DNA from: Bordetella bronchialis
GTDB lineage: Bacteria; Pseudomonadota; Gammaproteobacteria; Burkholderiales; Burkholderiaceae_B
DNA: 64,000 nucleotides
Reading direction: 5' to 3'
Assembly: GCF_001676705.1 (NCBI RefSeq)
Contig: NZ_CP016170.1
Span: 3,162,001 to 3,226,000 of the forward strand
The number at the start of each line of letters is the position of its first letter. Position 1 is the stretch's first letter. The position numbers and the translations under genes were made by a program. Below, piece by piece: positions 41,434 to 50,398 of the stretch. The notes under the pieces were generated by a model that had not been told where the DNA came from, made no database searches, and worked only from the letters and a program-made list of their open reading frames with translations.

Positions 41434-42346
41434 AGGCCTTGCGCAGATCGCGCGGCACCTGCGCCGCCACGATGCGCGCTTCCTCGACGAAGGTTTCCAC
41501 CAGCCCCGCATTGCGCGACGCATGCATGCGGCACAGCTGGAAGTGGAATTGCATTTCGGGCTCGAAGCGCCGCAATACCAGTCGATTCTGCAACCCATCG
41601 GCAAACAGCGGATGAATCAAGGACACGCCCAGGCCCGCCGCCACGAATTCGCAGGCAGTCGGCGCCGTATTGGTATCCAGCACGACGTTCAGCTCGGCGC
41701 CCGCCTGGTCGAAGGCGGCCTGCGCCAGCTGGTGCGTCTGGCTGTCCGCCCCGAAAGCAATGAAGGGCAGTCCGGACAGGTCGCGCGCCCGGATCACGCG
41801 CTTGCGCGTCAGCTCATGATTGACCGGCAATGCGCACATCAGCGCGTGCTGGAACATGGGCTCGCGGTCGATATAGGGATTGTCGACGCGGCTGCCCACC
41901 AGCGCCACGTCGATCTGCCGCGTCGCCAGCCAATCCGCCAGGAACTGCGAGCCGCGGGTCTGGATGTTGACGCGCACGTCGGGGTGGTGGCGCAGGAAGT
42001 TCATGGTCACGCGGCGGATGAAGGATCCCGACAGCGCCGGCAGGACGCCCACGAACAGCGTGCGCTGCTCGTCGCGGCGGATGGAATCGACGGCCTGCTC
42101 CACCTGCCGCAGCCCGGTGAAGATGCGGTCGATCTCCTCGTACAGCCGCATACCGTGGAGCGTGGCGGCCAGCTTGCCGCGTACGCGGTCGAACAAATGC
42201 AGGCCGGTTTCCGCTTCCAGGTGCGCCAGCAGTTTGCTGACCGCCGGTTGCGAAACCCCCAGCACCGTCGCCGCCTGGCTGACCGTGCCATGCTCGATCA
42301 CCGCCTTGAAGGCTTCCACCTGCCGCAGATTGAGCGTTCGCGCCAT
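41432..42346 (-). CDS. LysR family transcriptional regulator (2)
   Basis: A 304-residue LysR regulator with HTH residues 1-62 (LNLRQVEAFKAVIEHGTVSQAATVLGVSQPAVSKLL in parts) and an effector domain around 90-300. The RQVEAFKAVIEHGTVSQAA start and HLEAETGLHLFDRVRGKL resemble the OccR/NocR-type opine regulators. It is divergent from the FAD oxidase operon at 42430 and convergent with the receptor gene. An inverted repeat, TATAAC and GTTATA 35 bases apart, lies in the divergent region. Confidence 0.9.
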   Translation of the reverse strand: MARTLNLRQVEAFKAVIEHGTVSQAATVLGVSQPAVSKLLAHLEAETGLHLFDRVRGKLAATLHGMRLYEEIDRIFTGLRQVEQAVDSIRRDEQRTLFVGVLPALSGSFIRRVTMNFLRHHPDVRVNIQTRGSQFLADWLATRQIDVALVGSRVDNPYIDREPMFQHALMCALPVNHELTRKRVIRARDLSGLPFIAFGADSQTHQLAQAAFDQAGAELNVVLDTNTAPTACEFVAAGLGVSLIHPLFADGLQNRLVLRRFEPEMQFHFQLCRMHASRNAGLVETFVEEARIVAAQVPRDLRKA

Positions 42347-42356
42347 TCCTGTACCC

Positions 42357-42405
42357 CTATAACCCGGCGGAAATCGCCAGGCCTTTTTCTCGCCAAGCGT
42401 TATAG
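42357..42405. promoter_or_regulatory. Candidate LysR operator, CTATAAC-N35-GTTATAG
   Basis: CTATAAC (42357-42363) and GTTATAG (42399-42405) form an exact inverted repeat in the 83-base divergent region between the LysR and FAD oxidase genes. The 42-base centre spacing equals four helical turns, fitting two halves bound by a LysR tetramer. Confidence 0.5.
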
Positions 42406-42429
42406 CTTAACCGCGCCGGGAGCGCGTTC

Positions 42430-43557
42430 ATGAAGCGCGACTACGATTTCATCGTCGCCGGTGCCGGCATGGTGGGTTCGGCCATCGCCATGGGCCTGGC
42501 CGGCCAGGGACGGCGCGTCCTGCTGCTGGATGGCGCCGATACCGACTACCGCGCCGCCAAGGCCAATTTCGGCCTGGTATGGGTCCAGGGCAAGGGCTAC
42601 GGCAATGTGGCCTACCAGCGGCTCTCGCATGAAGCGGCACGGCTGTGGCCGGATTTCGCGCGCGACCTGGAACGCGAAACGGGCATCGGCCTGCAATACG
42701 AAAACCGCGGCGGCCTGCACTTCTGCCTGGGCGCGAAGGAGTTCGAGGACCGTGCCGCGCAAATGCGCAAGTGGGACGCCAACACGCCGGAACTGCCGGA
42801 TAGCATCGAGATGCTGGACGCCGGCGCCCTGGCGCGCCGCTTTCCCGGTCTGCGACTGGGCAGTGCCGTGGCCGGCGCCAGCTTCTGCGCCGTGGACGCC
42901 CACCTGAATCCCCTGCGCCTGCTGGCAGCGCTGCAGATGGCCACGCTGCGCCGCGGCGGCGTGCTCCTTGGCGGGCGGCCCGTGGACGCCATCGAACCGC
43001 AAGCCGGCGGCGGCTTCCAGGTGCGCGCGGGCGGCGAACGCTACGCGTCGGCCAATGTCGTCATCGCCGCGGGGCTGGGATCGCGGGCGCTGGGCGGCAT
43101 GGTGGGCCTGGACGTGCCGCTGCGCCCGCAGCGCGGCCAGTTGCTGGTCACGGAGCGCTTGGCTCCCCTGCTGCCGCTGCCCGCCAGCGGCGTGCGCCAG
43201 ACCGGCGAAGGCACGGTGATGATAGGCGTGACCCAGGAAGAAGTAGGCTACGACCTGAACACCACGACCGAGGCGGCCGCGCGCATGAGCCGCAAGGCGC
43301 TGCGCGTGCTGCCGGACCTGGCCGCCGCGCGCCTGGTGCGCCACTGGTCCTGCCTGCGCATCATGACTCCCGACGGCCGGCCGGTGTATGCCGGATCGGC
43401 CCAGTACTCCGGCGCGTGGACCGCGCTATGTCATTCCGGCGTCACGCTGGCTTCCTTCCATGCCGGGCCGCTGGCCCGTGCCCTGGATGGCGGCGCGCTG
43501 CCGGCCACTCTGGATGCATTCCACCATGAGCGCTTCGATGTTTCGCAAGCTGCATGA
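42430..43557 (+). CDS. DAO-type FAD oxidoreductase (HcnC/OoxB-like subunit)
   Basis: A 375-residue FAD enzyme. The Rossmann motif is DFIVAGAGMVGSAIAMGLA, and the substrate half ends LRIMTPDGRPVYAG and LCHSGVTLASFHAGPLARAL. It is the first gene of an operon with a small 2Fe-2S protein and an NAD/FAD-type protein, the same three-subunit set as opine oxidases, D-hydroxyproline dehydrogenase and hydrogen cyanide synthase HcnABC. It would oxidise a secondary or primary amine at the alpha carbon. No hydroxyproline epimerase or deaminase gene is nearby, so an opine- or N-alkyl-amino-acid substrate is favoured but open. Confidence 0.88.
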   Translation: MKRDYDFIVAGAGMVGSAIAMGLAGQGRRVLLLDGADTDYRAAKANFGLVWVQGKGYGNVAYQRLSHEAARLWPDFARDLERETGIGLQYENRGGLHFCLGAKEFEDRAAQMRKWDANTPELPDSIEMLDAGALARRFPGLRLGSAVAGASFCAVDAHLNPLRLLAALQMATLRRGGVLLGGRPVDAIEPQAGGGFQVRAGGERYASANVVIAAGLGSRALGGMVGLDVPLRPQRGQLLVTERLAPLLPLPASGVRQTGEGTVMIGVTQEEVGYDLNTTTEAAARMSRKALRVLPDLAAARLVRHWSCLRIMTPDGRPVYAGSAQYSGAWTALCHSGVTLASFHAGPLARALDGGALPATLDAFHHERFDVSQAA

Positions 43558-43834
43558 ACCCGTCGCGCAGGCGCTGACGGTATACATCGACGGCACGGCC
43601 GTCGCCGCGGAGGCCGGGGAAACCGTGGCCGCCGTATTGCTGCGGCAGGAGACCGCGGCCACGCGCACCACGCCCGTCCAGGAAAGCCCGCGCGCGCCGT
43701 ATTGCATGATGGGCGTGTGCTTCGACTGCCTGGCCATCGTCGACGGCGTGGCCTCCACGCAGACCTGCCTGGTCACCGTGCAGGAAGGCATGCGCGTACA
43801 GCGCCAGTTCGGCAAGCGGAGCGTACTGCCATGA
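43526..43834 (+). CDS. 2Fe-2S ferredoxin-like small subunit (HcnA/OoxA-like)
   Basis: A 102-residue protein with plant-type 2Fe-2S ligands in YCMMGVCFDC and CLVTVQEG (QTC). The fold is ferredoxin-like, with VYIDGTAVAAEAGETVAAVLL at the start. It overlaps the preceding gene by 32 bases and the following gene by 4, so three subunits are translationally coupled. ATG 43538 is an alternative start. It passes electrons between the flavin sites of the oxidase complex. Confidence 0.88.
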   Translation: MSASMFRKLHEPVAQALTVYIDGTAVAAEAGETVAAVLLRQETAATRTTPVQESPRAPYCMMGVCFDCLAIVDGVASTQTCLVTVQEGMRVQRQFGKRSVLP

Positions 43835-45231
43835 TGCGCGAATTCGATGTAGTCATCGTGGGCGCGGGCCCGGCCGGCATGAGCGCGGCCATCCGCCTGC
43901 GCGCCCATGGCCTGAACGTGCTGGTGGTGGACGAGCAGCCGGCCCCCGGCGGGCAGATCTGGCGCGCCGTGGAAACCGTTGCCGCGACACCGGTGGGCGA
44001 GGTACTGGGCGACGAATACCGCGCCGGCGCGACCCTGGCCGAGTCCTTCCGCCGCTGCGGCGCGGTGTACGAACCGGGCACCCAGGTCTGGCAGATCGAG
44101 CCGGATTGGCACGTGTACATGACGCGCGCCGGCCGCGCGGAAGTGGTGCGCGCCGCCCAGGTGCTGCTGGCCACCGGTGCCCAGGAGCGTCCCAATCCCT
44201 TCCCGGGCTGGACGCTGCCGGGCGTGCTGACCGTGGGCGCCGCCCAGATACTGTTGAAGACCTCCCGCCAGGTGCCGGCGCGGCCGGTGTGGGTGGCCGG
44301 CAGCGGGCCGCTGGTGCTGCTGTACATGGCGCAGCTGCTGCGTGCCGGCGGCCGCGTCGCCGGCTGGCTGGACACCTCGCCGGCGGGTGGCTGGCGCCGT
44401 GCCCTGCCCTATCTGGGCGACGCGTTGCGCCGCGCCGGCGAAGTCGGCAAGGGGCTGGGCTGGCTGCGCGAGCTGCGCCGCGCCGGCGTGCGACGCATCC
44501 GCAACGTGCGCGGCTTCCGCGCGCTGGGCGAGGACCGGCTGCGGCAAATCGAATTCACTACCCGGGACGGCCTTACCGAACGCGCGGACGCCCAGGTACT
44601 GCTGGCGCACGAAGGCGTCGTGCCCTCCATCCACATGGCCCGCGCCCTGGAGTGCGAGCTCGCGTGGAACCCGCGGCAGGCCTGCCTGGCGCCGGTCCTG
44701 GATGCGTGGGGGCAGACCAACCGCCCGGGCGTCTACATCGCCGGCGACGGCGCCGGCATCGGCGGCGCGACGGCGGCCACCGCGCGTGGCGAGATCGCGG
44801 CCCTGGGCATGGCGCTGCGCGCCGGCAAACTGGACCAGGGCTCGGCCGCCGCGGCGGCCGGGCCGCTGCGCCGCGCGCTGGACGATATGCTCAGGCTGCG
44901 GCCGATGCTGGATGCCATGTATCCCCCGCGTCCCGGCGTCTTTTCGCCCTCGGACGACACCATCGTCTGCCGCTGCGAGGAACTGACGGCCGGCGATATC
45001 CGCAAGGCCGCCGACCTGGGCCAGCCGGGCCCCAACCAGATAAAGTCCTTCACGCGCGCCGGCATGGGCCCCTGCCAGGGACGGCAATGCGGCTACACCA
45101 TCGCGCACATCCTGGCGGAGAAACAGCACCGGTCCGTCGCGGAAGTGGGGTTCTACCGCATCCGGCCGCCGCTGAAGCCGCTGACGCTGGGCGAACTGGC
45201 CAGCCTGGACATCGCCGAGGACGCGCAATGA
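43831..45231 (+). CDS. NAD(P)/FAD-type subunit with C-terminal BFD-like 2Fe-2S domain (HcnB/OoxA-like)
   Basis: A 466-residue flavoprotein. The first dinucleotide fold is DVVIVGAGPAGMSAAIRL, the second is near VWVAGSGPLVLLYMAQLL, and the FAD end motif is GVYIAGDGAGIGGATAA. The C-terminal 80 residues carry four Cys (VCRCEELTAGD and GMGPCQGRQCG) of a BFD-like 2Fe-2S domain, as in octopine/nopaline oxidases and HcnB. It is the large electron-transfer subunit of the oxidase complex. ATG 43831 overlaps the stop of the 2Fe-2S gene; ATG 43834 is immediately in frame. Confidence 0.88.
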   Translation: MMREFDVVIVGAGPAGMSAAIRLRAHGLNVLVVDEQPAPGGQIWRAVETVAATPVGEVLGDEYRAGATLAESFRRCGAVYEPGTQVWQIEPDWHVYMTRAGRAEVVRAAQVLLATGAQERPNPFPGWTLPGVLTVGAAQILLKTSRQVPARPVWVAGSGPLVLLYMAQLLRAGGRVAGWLDTSPAGGWRRALPYLGDALRRAGEVGKGLGWLRELRRAGVRRIRNVRGFRALGEDRLRQIEFTTRDGLTERADAQVLLAHEGVVPSIHMARALECELAWNPRQACLAPVLDAWGQTNRPGVYIAGDGAGIGGATAATARGEIAALGMALRAGKLDQGSAAAAAGPLRRALDDMLRLRPMLDAMYPPRPGVFSPSDDTIVCRCEELTAGDIRKAADLGQPGPNQIKSFTRAGMGPCQGRQCGYTIAHILAEKQHRSVAEVGFYRIRPPLKPLTLGELASLDIAEDAQ

Positions 45232-46463
45232 GCCATCGCCCCTACGATGCCGTCGTCATCGGCGGCGGCCTGCACGGCCTGTCGGCGGCCCTGCACCTGG
45301 CGCGCGGCGGGGCCCGCGTGGTCGTGGTCGAAAAGCACTGGGTGGGCCGGCACGCCTCGGGCGCCACCGCGGCCGGCGTACGCACGCTCAACCGCGACCT
45401 GCGCGAACTGGACCTGTCGCTGGAAGCCATGGACATGTGGCACGGCATGGCGGGCCTGGTCGGCGACGACTGCGGTTTCCATGCCAACGGACAAGTCTGC
45501 GTGGCGGAAAATCCCGCCGCCCTGGCGCGCCTGCAAACGCGCGTGGACGGCTTGCGCGCGGCGGGCTACACCCACGAGGAAATCATCGGTCCCGATGCGT
45601 TGCGCCGCCTGCTGCCCGAATTGAGCCCGCATTGCGTGGGCGCATCCATCGCGCGGCGCGACGGCGCGGCGGACCCGCATCGCGCGCTGCGCGCCTTCCG
45701 CCGCAGCGCCCTGGAAGCCGGCGCAGCGCTGGTGGAACACTGCGGCATCGTCGCCCTGGAACGGCGTGGCGCCGATTGGCGCGTGGTGGGCGAAGGCGGC
45801 CGCGAGTGGACCGCGCCCGCCGTGGTCAACGCGGCCGGCGCCTGGTCCGCCCGCATCGCCGCCATGGTGGGCGACGTCATCCCCCTGGCCACCAAGTCGT
45901 CCATGATGATGGTCAGCGAACGCCTGCGTCCCTTCATCAAGCCCGTCGTGTCCATCATGGGCCGATCCCTGTCCTTCAAGCAATCCGACCAGGGCACGCT
46001 GGTGATCGGCGGCGGCCTGCAAGGCATACCGGACCTGGACAAGGAGACCTCCACGGCGCGCATGCGCGTGCTGGCCAAGGGCGCGCGCGCCTCCACCGAC
46101 CTGTTCCCGGCCGTGCGCGACATCCGCATCGTGCGCGTCTGGGCCGGCCTGGAAGCCAAGACCGACGACCTGCTGCCGGTCGTCTGTCCTTCGCCAAACG
46201 CGCCGGGCGTATTCCACGCCTTCGGCTTTTCCGGCCACGGCTTCGAGCTGGTGCCGGTCGTGGGCGCGGCCATGGCCGACCTGGTGCTGCGCGGGCAGAC
46301 CGCGCGCGCGATCCAGAACCTGGACGCGCGCCGCCTGATGCCCGATATGCCCAAGGACGCCGGTACGCCCTGGGTAAGGGGCGCCGGCGCCCCCGCGCCG
46401 GCTGCCGTTCCCCAACCCGCGCGGGAAAACGCCCAGCGCACCGTCCAAAAGGCCGAATCATGA
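45228..46463 (+). CDS. Second DAO-type FAD oxidoreductase
   Basis: A 411-residue FAD-dependent amine oxidase/dehydrogenase. The Rossmann motif is DAVVIGGGLHGLSAALHLARGG, and FAD-binding GRHASGATAAGVR follows; the active-site end is HAFGFSGHGFELVPVVGAAMADLV. The last 45 residues are Ala/Pro-rich. It overlaps both neighbours by 4 bases (ATGA). Together with the three-subunit enzyme it gives the operon two different amine-oxidising flavoproteins, so the substrate may be processed in two steps, such as N-demethylation and deamination (inference). Confidence 0.87.
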   Translation: MSHRPYDAVVIGGGLHGLSAALHLARGGARVVVVEKHWVGRHASGATAAGVRTLNRDLRELDLSLEAMDMWHGMAGLVGDDCGFHANGQVCVAENPAALARLQTRVDGLRAAGYTHEEIIGPDALRRLLPELSPHCVGASIARRDGAADPHRALRAFRRSALEAGAALVEHCGIVALERRGADWRVVGEGGREWTAPAVVNAAGAWSARIAAMVGDVIPLATKSSMMMVSERLRPFIKPVVSIMGRSLSFKQSDQGTLVIGGGLQGIPDLDKETSTARMRVLAKGARASTDLFPAVRDIRIVRVWAGLEAKTDDLLPVVCPSPNAPGVFHAFGFSGHGFELVPVVGAAMADLVLRGQTARAIQNLDARRLMPDMPKDAGTPWVRGAGAPAPAAVPQPARENAQRTVQKAES

Positions 46464-47401
46464 CGCGCTACGCCGTCAAACGCCTGCTGCTGGCCATCCC
46501 CACCCTGCTGGCGATGCTGACCGCGGTGTTCGTGCTGGTCCGCCTGGTACCGGGCGATCCGGCCGCCGTCATGCTGGGCGACCAGGCCAGCGCCGCCGCG
46601 CTGGCGGCGTTGCGCGAGCGGCTGGGCCTGGACCAGCCGCTCCAGATGCAATACCTGCATTTCCTGCGCGACATGCTGTCGGGCAACTTCGGCGTATCGA
46701 TGGCCTCCGGCCGCACGGTCCTGCAGGAGGTCGCCCTGGTCCTGCCGTGGACGCTGCAGCTGACCGCGGCGGCCATCCTGATCGGCGTCCTGTTCGGCTT
46801 GCCGCTGGGCATCTGGGCGGCCTTGCGCCGTAATTCCTGGCCGGACTACCTGGGCCGCGTGCTGTCGCTGACGGGCCTGTCCTTTCCGGCCTTCGTGTCG
46901 GCCATCCTGATGCTGCTGGCCTTCGCCATCGAACTGCAATGGTTCCCGGTGATCGGCAGCACCGTAGCGGGCGACTGGAGCGCGCAGCTGCGCGCGCTGG
47001 TCCTGCCCGCTTTCAACCTGGGCCTGATCATGACCGCCTACGTCATGCGCGTCACGCGCTCTTCGATGCTGGGCGTTATGGGCGAGGACTATGTGCGCAC
47101 CGCGCGCGCCAAGGGGGTGCGGCCGCTGCGCCTGATCCTGCGCCACGGCCTGCGCAACGCGCTGATTCCCATCGTCACGGTCGTGGGCCTGTATTTCGGC
47201 ACCCTGATCGGCAATTCCGTGCTGACGGAGATCGTCTTCAACCGGCCAGGCCTGGGCAAGCTGATCCTGGGTGCCCTGAACACACGCGACTACACCTTGC
47301 TGCAAGGCCTGATGGTGGTCTTCGCCGCCTGCGTGATCCTTGTCAACCTGCTGACCGACCTGGTGTACGGGCTGGTCGATCCCCGGGTCAAATACAAATG
47401 A
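46460..47401 (+). CDS. Dpp-type ABC permease (DppB-like)
   Basis: A 313-residue inner-membrane permease. The start MTRYAVKRLLLAIPTLLAMLT, the LRERLGLDQPLQMQYLHFL loop and EAA motif region (DYVRTARAKGVRPLRLILRHGLRNA) define the DppB/OppB family. About six TM segments are visible. It overlaps the upstream oxidase gene and the downstream DppC-like gene by 4 bases each. It imports the amine or opine captured by the receptor at 39832. Confidence 0.92.
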   Translation: MTRYAVKRLLLAIPTLLAMLTAVFVLVRLVPGDPAAVMLGDQASAAALAALRERLGLDQPLQMQYLHFLRDMLSGNFGVSMASGRTVLQEVALVLPWTLQLTAAAILIGVLFGLPLGIWAALRRNSWPDYLGRVLSLTGLSFPAFVSAILMLLAFAIELQWFPVIGSTVAGDWSAQLRALVLPAFNLGLIMTAYVMRVTRSSMLGVMGEDYVRTARAKGVRPLRLILRHGLRNALIPIVTVVGLYFGTLIGNSVLTEIVFNRPGLGKLILGALNTRDYTLLQGLMVVFAACVILVNLLTDLVYGLVDPRVKYK

Positions 47402-48276
47402 GCGCCGTCACCGCCCCCGCTCCCGCCGCCGCCCGTCCCCACGCATTGTGGCTGGCGCTGCGCCGCAACCGCCTGTCCTGGGTGGGCATCGGCCTGCTGC
47501 TGCTGATCGCCCTGGTCGCGCTGCTGGCCCCCTGGCTGGCGCCCCACGACCCGCTGCAGCAGAACATCGCCTACCGCCTGGAGCCGCCGTCGGCGGAATT
47601 CTGGCTGGGCACCGACAGCTATGGCCGCGACGTGCTGTCGCGCCTGATCTATGGCGCCCGCGTTTCCCTGCTGGTGGGCTTCGTCGCCATCCTGATCGCC
47701 ATGTGCATCGGCGCCTCGCTGGGCATCCTGGCCGGCTATGTCGGCGGCCTGGTGGACCAGTTCATCATGGGACTGGTGGACGTGCTGTTGTCCTTCCCGA
47801 CCCTGCTGCTGGGACTGATGGTGGCCGCCATGCTGGGCGCCAGCCTGGAAAATCTGATCATCGCCATCGCGATCACGGAAATCGCGCCCTTCGTGCGCGT
47901 GGCGCGGGCGCCCACCATCGCCTTGAAACAACGCGACTTCGTCGAGGCCGGCCGTGCCCTGGGCTACGGGCCGCTGCGCCTGATGGGCGTGCACATCCTG
48001 CCGAACATGATTTCCGACGTGGTGGTGCTGGGCTCGCTGTGGATGGCGTCGGCCATCCGCACGGAGGCCTCGCTGAGTTTTATCGGGCTGGGCGTGCCGC
48101 CGCCGGCCGCGACCTGGGGCGGCATGATACGCGAGGGCTTCGAGAACATCCTGGACGCCTGGTGGCTGACCGTGTTTCCCAGCGTGGCGATCCTGCTGAC
48201 CGTGCTGGCCTTGAACCTCCTGGGCGACGCGCTGCGCGACGCCATCGATCCCAAGCTGCGCTCGGAGCACTCATGA
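47398..48276 (+). CDS. Dpp-type ABC permease (DppC-like)
   Basis: A 292-residue partner permease. The DppC signature is LAPHDPLQQN and FWLGTDSYGRDVLSRLIYGARVSLLVG, and the EAA loop is RDFVEAGRALGYGPLRLMGVHILPN. Five to six TM helices follow. Overlaps of 4 bases on both sides show a tight operon. It forms the membrane heterodimer with the DppB-like protein. Confidence 0.92.
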   Translation: MSAVTAPAPAAARPHALWLALRRNRLSWVGIGLLLLIALVALLAPWLAPHDPLQQNIAYRLEPPSAEFWLGTDSYGRDVLSRLIYGARVSLLVGFVAILIAMCIGASLGILAGYVGGLVDQFIMGLVDVLLSFPTLLLGLMVAAMLGASLENLIIAIAITEIAPFVRVARAPTIALKQRDFVEAGRALGYGPLRLMGVHILPNMISDVVVLGSLWMASAIRTEASLSFIGLGVPPPAATWGGMIREGFENILDAWWLTVFPSVAILLTVLALNLLGDALRDAIDPKLRSEHS

Positions 48277-49265
48277 CGACACAGGATGCCGTACTGGAGC
48301 TGCGCGGCCTGCGCACGGAATTCCGCATCGGCGGCGCCTGGCACGCCGCCGTCCGCGACGTCTCGCTTTCGGTCAAGCGCAACGAAACGCTGGCCGTGGT
48401 GGGCGAATCGGGCAGCGGCAAGAGCGTGACCGCGCTGTCCATCCTGCGCCTGCTGCCCGCGGCCGGTGCGCGCCACGGCGGCGGCCAGGTACTGCTGGAA
48501 GGCAAGGACCTGGCCGCCCTGCCGGAAAAGGAGATGGCGCGCCTGCGCGGCGATGCCATCGCCATGATCTTCCAGGAGCCGATGACCTCGCTGAACCCGA
48601 CGATGACGGTGGGCGACCAGATCGCGGAAGCCATCCGCCAGCATCGGCGCATTTCCTGGCGCGCGGCGCGCGGACTGGCGCTGCAGGCACTGGAAGAAGT
48701 CAAGATCCCGGCGGCGGCCAGCCGCTACGACGACTACCCGCACCAGTTCTCCGGCGGCATGCGCCAGCGGGTGATGATCGCCATGGCGCTGGCCTGCAAG
48801 CCCCGCGTCCTGCTGGCCGACGAACCCACCACGGCGCTGGACGTGACCATCCAGGCGCAGATCCTGAGCCTGCTGGCCGACCTGAAAGCCGCCCGCGGCA
48901 TGGCGGTGGTGTTCATCACCCACAACCTGGGCGTGGTGGCGCAGATCGCCGACCGCGTGGCCGTCATGTACGCCGGCGAGGTCGTCGAGACCGCCGACGT
49001 GGATGCGCTGTTCGCGCGCCCCACGCATCCGTACACGGAGGCCCTGCTGCGCGCCATGCCCCGCGTGGATGCCGACGCCGACGCCCTGGATCCCATTCCG
49101 GGCGGCGTGCCGGCCATCACCGCCATCCCGCAAGGCTGCGCCTATGCGCCCCGTTGTCCCCTGAAGCAGTCCCGCTGCGAAACCACGCGCCCCCTCCTTG
49201 CCACCGTGCAGGGATCGCACCAGGTGCGCTGCCTGGTGCGTGCGCCATCGGAAGGACAGTCATGA
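48273..49265 (+). CDS. ABC transporter ATP-binding protein (DppD-like)
   Basis: A 330-residue ATPase. Walker A is GESGSGKS (about 45-52), Q-loop [10 protein letters not shown], signature FSGGMRQR, Walker [13 protein letters not shown] and switch His FITHNLG. The C-terminal oligopeptide-transporter extension contains the Cys-rich motif [15 protein letters not shown], which in DppD-type ATPases binds a 4Fe-4S-like cluster. It is coupled by 4-base overlaps on both sides. Confidence 0.93.
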   Translation: MTTQDAVLELRGLRTEFRIGGAWHAAVRDVSLSVKRNETLAVVGESGSGKSVTALSILRLLPAAGARHGGGQVLLEGKDLAALPEKEMARLRGDAIAMIFQEPMTSLNPTMTVGDQIAEAIRQHRRISWRAARGLALQALEEVKIPAAASRYDDYPHQFSGGMRQRVMIAMALACKPRVLLADEPTTALDVTIQAQILSLLADLKAARGMAVVFITHNLGVVAQIADRVAVMYAGEVVETADVDALFARPTHPYTEALLRAMPRVDADADALDPIPGGVPAITAIPQGCAYAPRCPLKQSRCETTRPLLATVQGSHQVRCLVRAPSEGQS

Positions 49266-50326
49266 GCAAAGGCAAGCAACCCGTGGCGAACGATGTGGAC
49301 TCCTCCGCGCCCGGCGGGGCTTCGGCAGCGGACGCCGCCCCGCTCCTGCGGGTGCGCGGACTGGTCAAGCATTTCCACAGCGGCGGCGGATTGCTCGGCG
49401 GCCGCCGCCAGACGGTCCATGCCGTCAACGGCGTGTCTTTCGACGTGCGGCGCGGCCAGTCGCTGGGCCTGGTGGGGGAATCCGGCTGCGGCAAATCCAC
49501 CGTGGCGCGCATGCTCCTGCGCCTGATCGAGCACGACGCCGGCAGCATCGTCTTCGACGGGCAGGATGTGGGTGCGGCAAACGGCGCGCGGCTGCGCGCC
49601 CTGCGCCAGCGCATGCAGATCGTCTTCCAGGATCCGTATGCTTCGCTGAATCCCCGGCGGACGGTACGGCAGGCCTTGTCCGAACCGCTGCATGTGCATG
49701 GCAAGGGGGACGCCGCCTGGATAGACGCCAAGGTATCCCGGACCATCCAGGAAGTGGGCCTGCCGCTATCCGCCCTGGACCGCTACCCGCATGAATTTTC
49801 CGGCGGCCAGCGCCAGCGCATCGGCATCGCCCGCGCCCTGGTCCTGGATCCGCAGCTGATCGTGGCCGACGAGCCGGTATCCGCCCTGGACGTGTCCGTG
49901 CAGGCGCAGATCCTGCAACTGCTGGAGCGCCTGAAGCGCGAACGCGGCCTGTCCTTCGTATTCGTCTCGCATGACCTGGGCGTGGTCCGCCATTTCTGCG
50001 ACACCGTCTGCGTCATGTACCTGGGCCGCATCATCGAGCAGGGTCCCACGCGGCAGGTGCTGGATGCCCCACGGCATCCCTATAGCCGCGTGCTGCGCGA
50101 TTCCTCGCCCGTGCCGGATCCGCGGGCCCGCATCGCCCTGGGCAAGATCGCCGGGGAAATCCCTTCTCCGACCGATCTGCCGCCGGGCTGTACCTTCCAT
50201 CCGCGCTGCGCGCAGGCGCGGCCGGACTGCTCGGCACGGATACCGGAACTGGAACACCGGTCCGGCGCCGCAGATCGCGCGGTCGCATGTTTCTATCCGC
50301 TGACGCCGACGCCCGATCGCGCTTGA
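49262..50326 (+). CDS. ABC transporter ATP-binding protein (DppF-like)
   Basis: A 354-residue ATPase. Walker [10 protein letters not shown] (about 78-86), Q-loop [10 protein letters not shown], signature FSGGQRQR, Walker [13 protein letters not shown] and His switch FVSHDLG are all present, with the C-terminal [16 protein letters not shown] motif. The DppD/DppF pair is complete, so the importer looks functional. The operon ends here; a 72-base gap without a clear terminator separates it from the convergent RHS gene. Confidence 0.93.
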   Translation: MSKGKQPVANDVDSSAPGGASAADAAPLLRVRGLVKHFHSGGGLLGGRRQTVHAVNGVSFDVRRGQSLGLVGESGCGKSTVARMLLRLIEHDAGSIVFDGQDVGAANGARLRALRQRMQIVFQDPYASLNPRRTVRQALSEPLHVHGKGDAAWIDAKVSRTIQEVGLPLSALDRYPHEFSGGQRQRIGIARALVLDPQLIVADEPVSALDVSVQAQILQLLERLKRERGLSFVFVSHDLGVVRHFCDTVCVMYLGRIIEQGPTRQVLDAPRHPYSRVLRDSSPVPDPRARIALGKIAGEIPSPTDLPPGCTFHPRCAQARPDCSARIPELEHRSGAADRAVACFYPLTPTPDRA

Positions 50327-50398
50327 GTCACGGCACGGAAGACGTGCAGCACCTCGGGCTCGAAGCATGCCGTGGCTGTAGGCGGGTGCTATTCAGTG

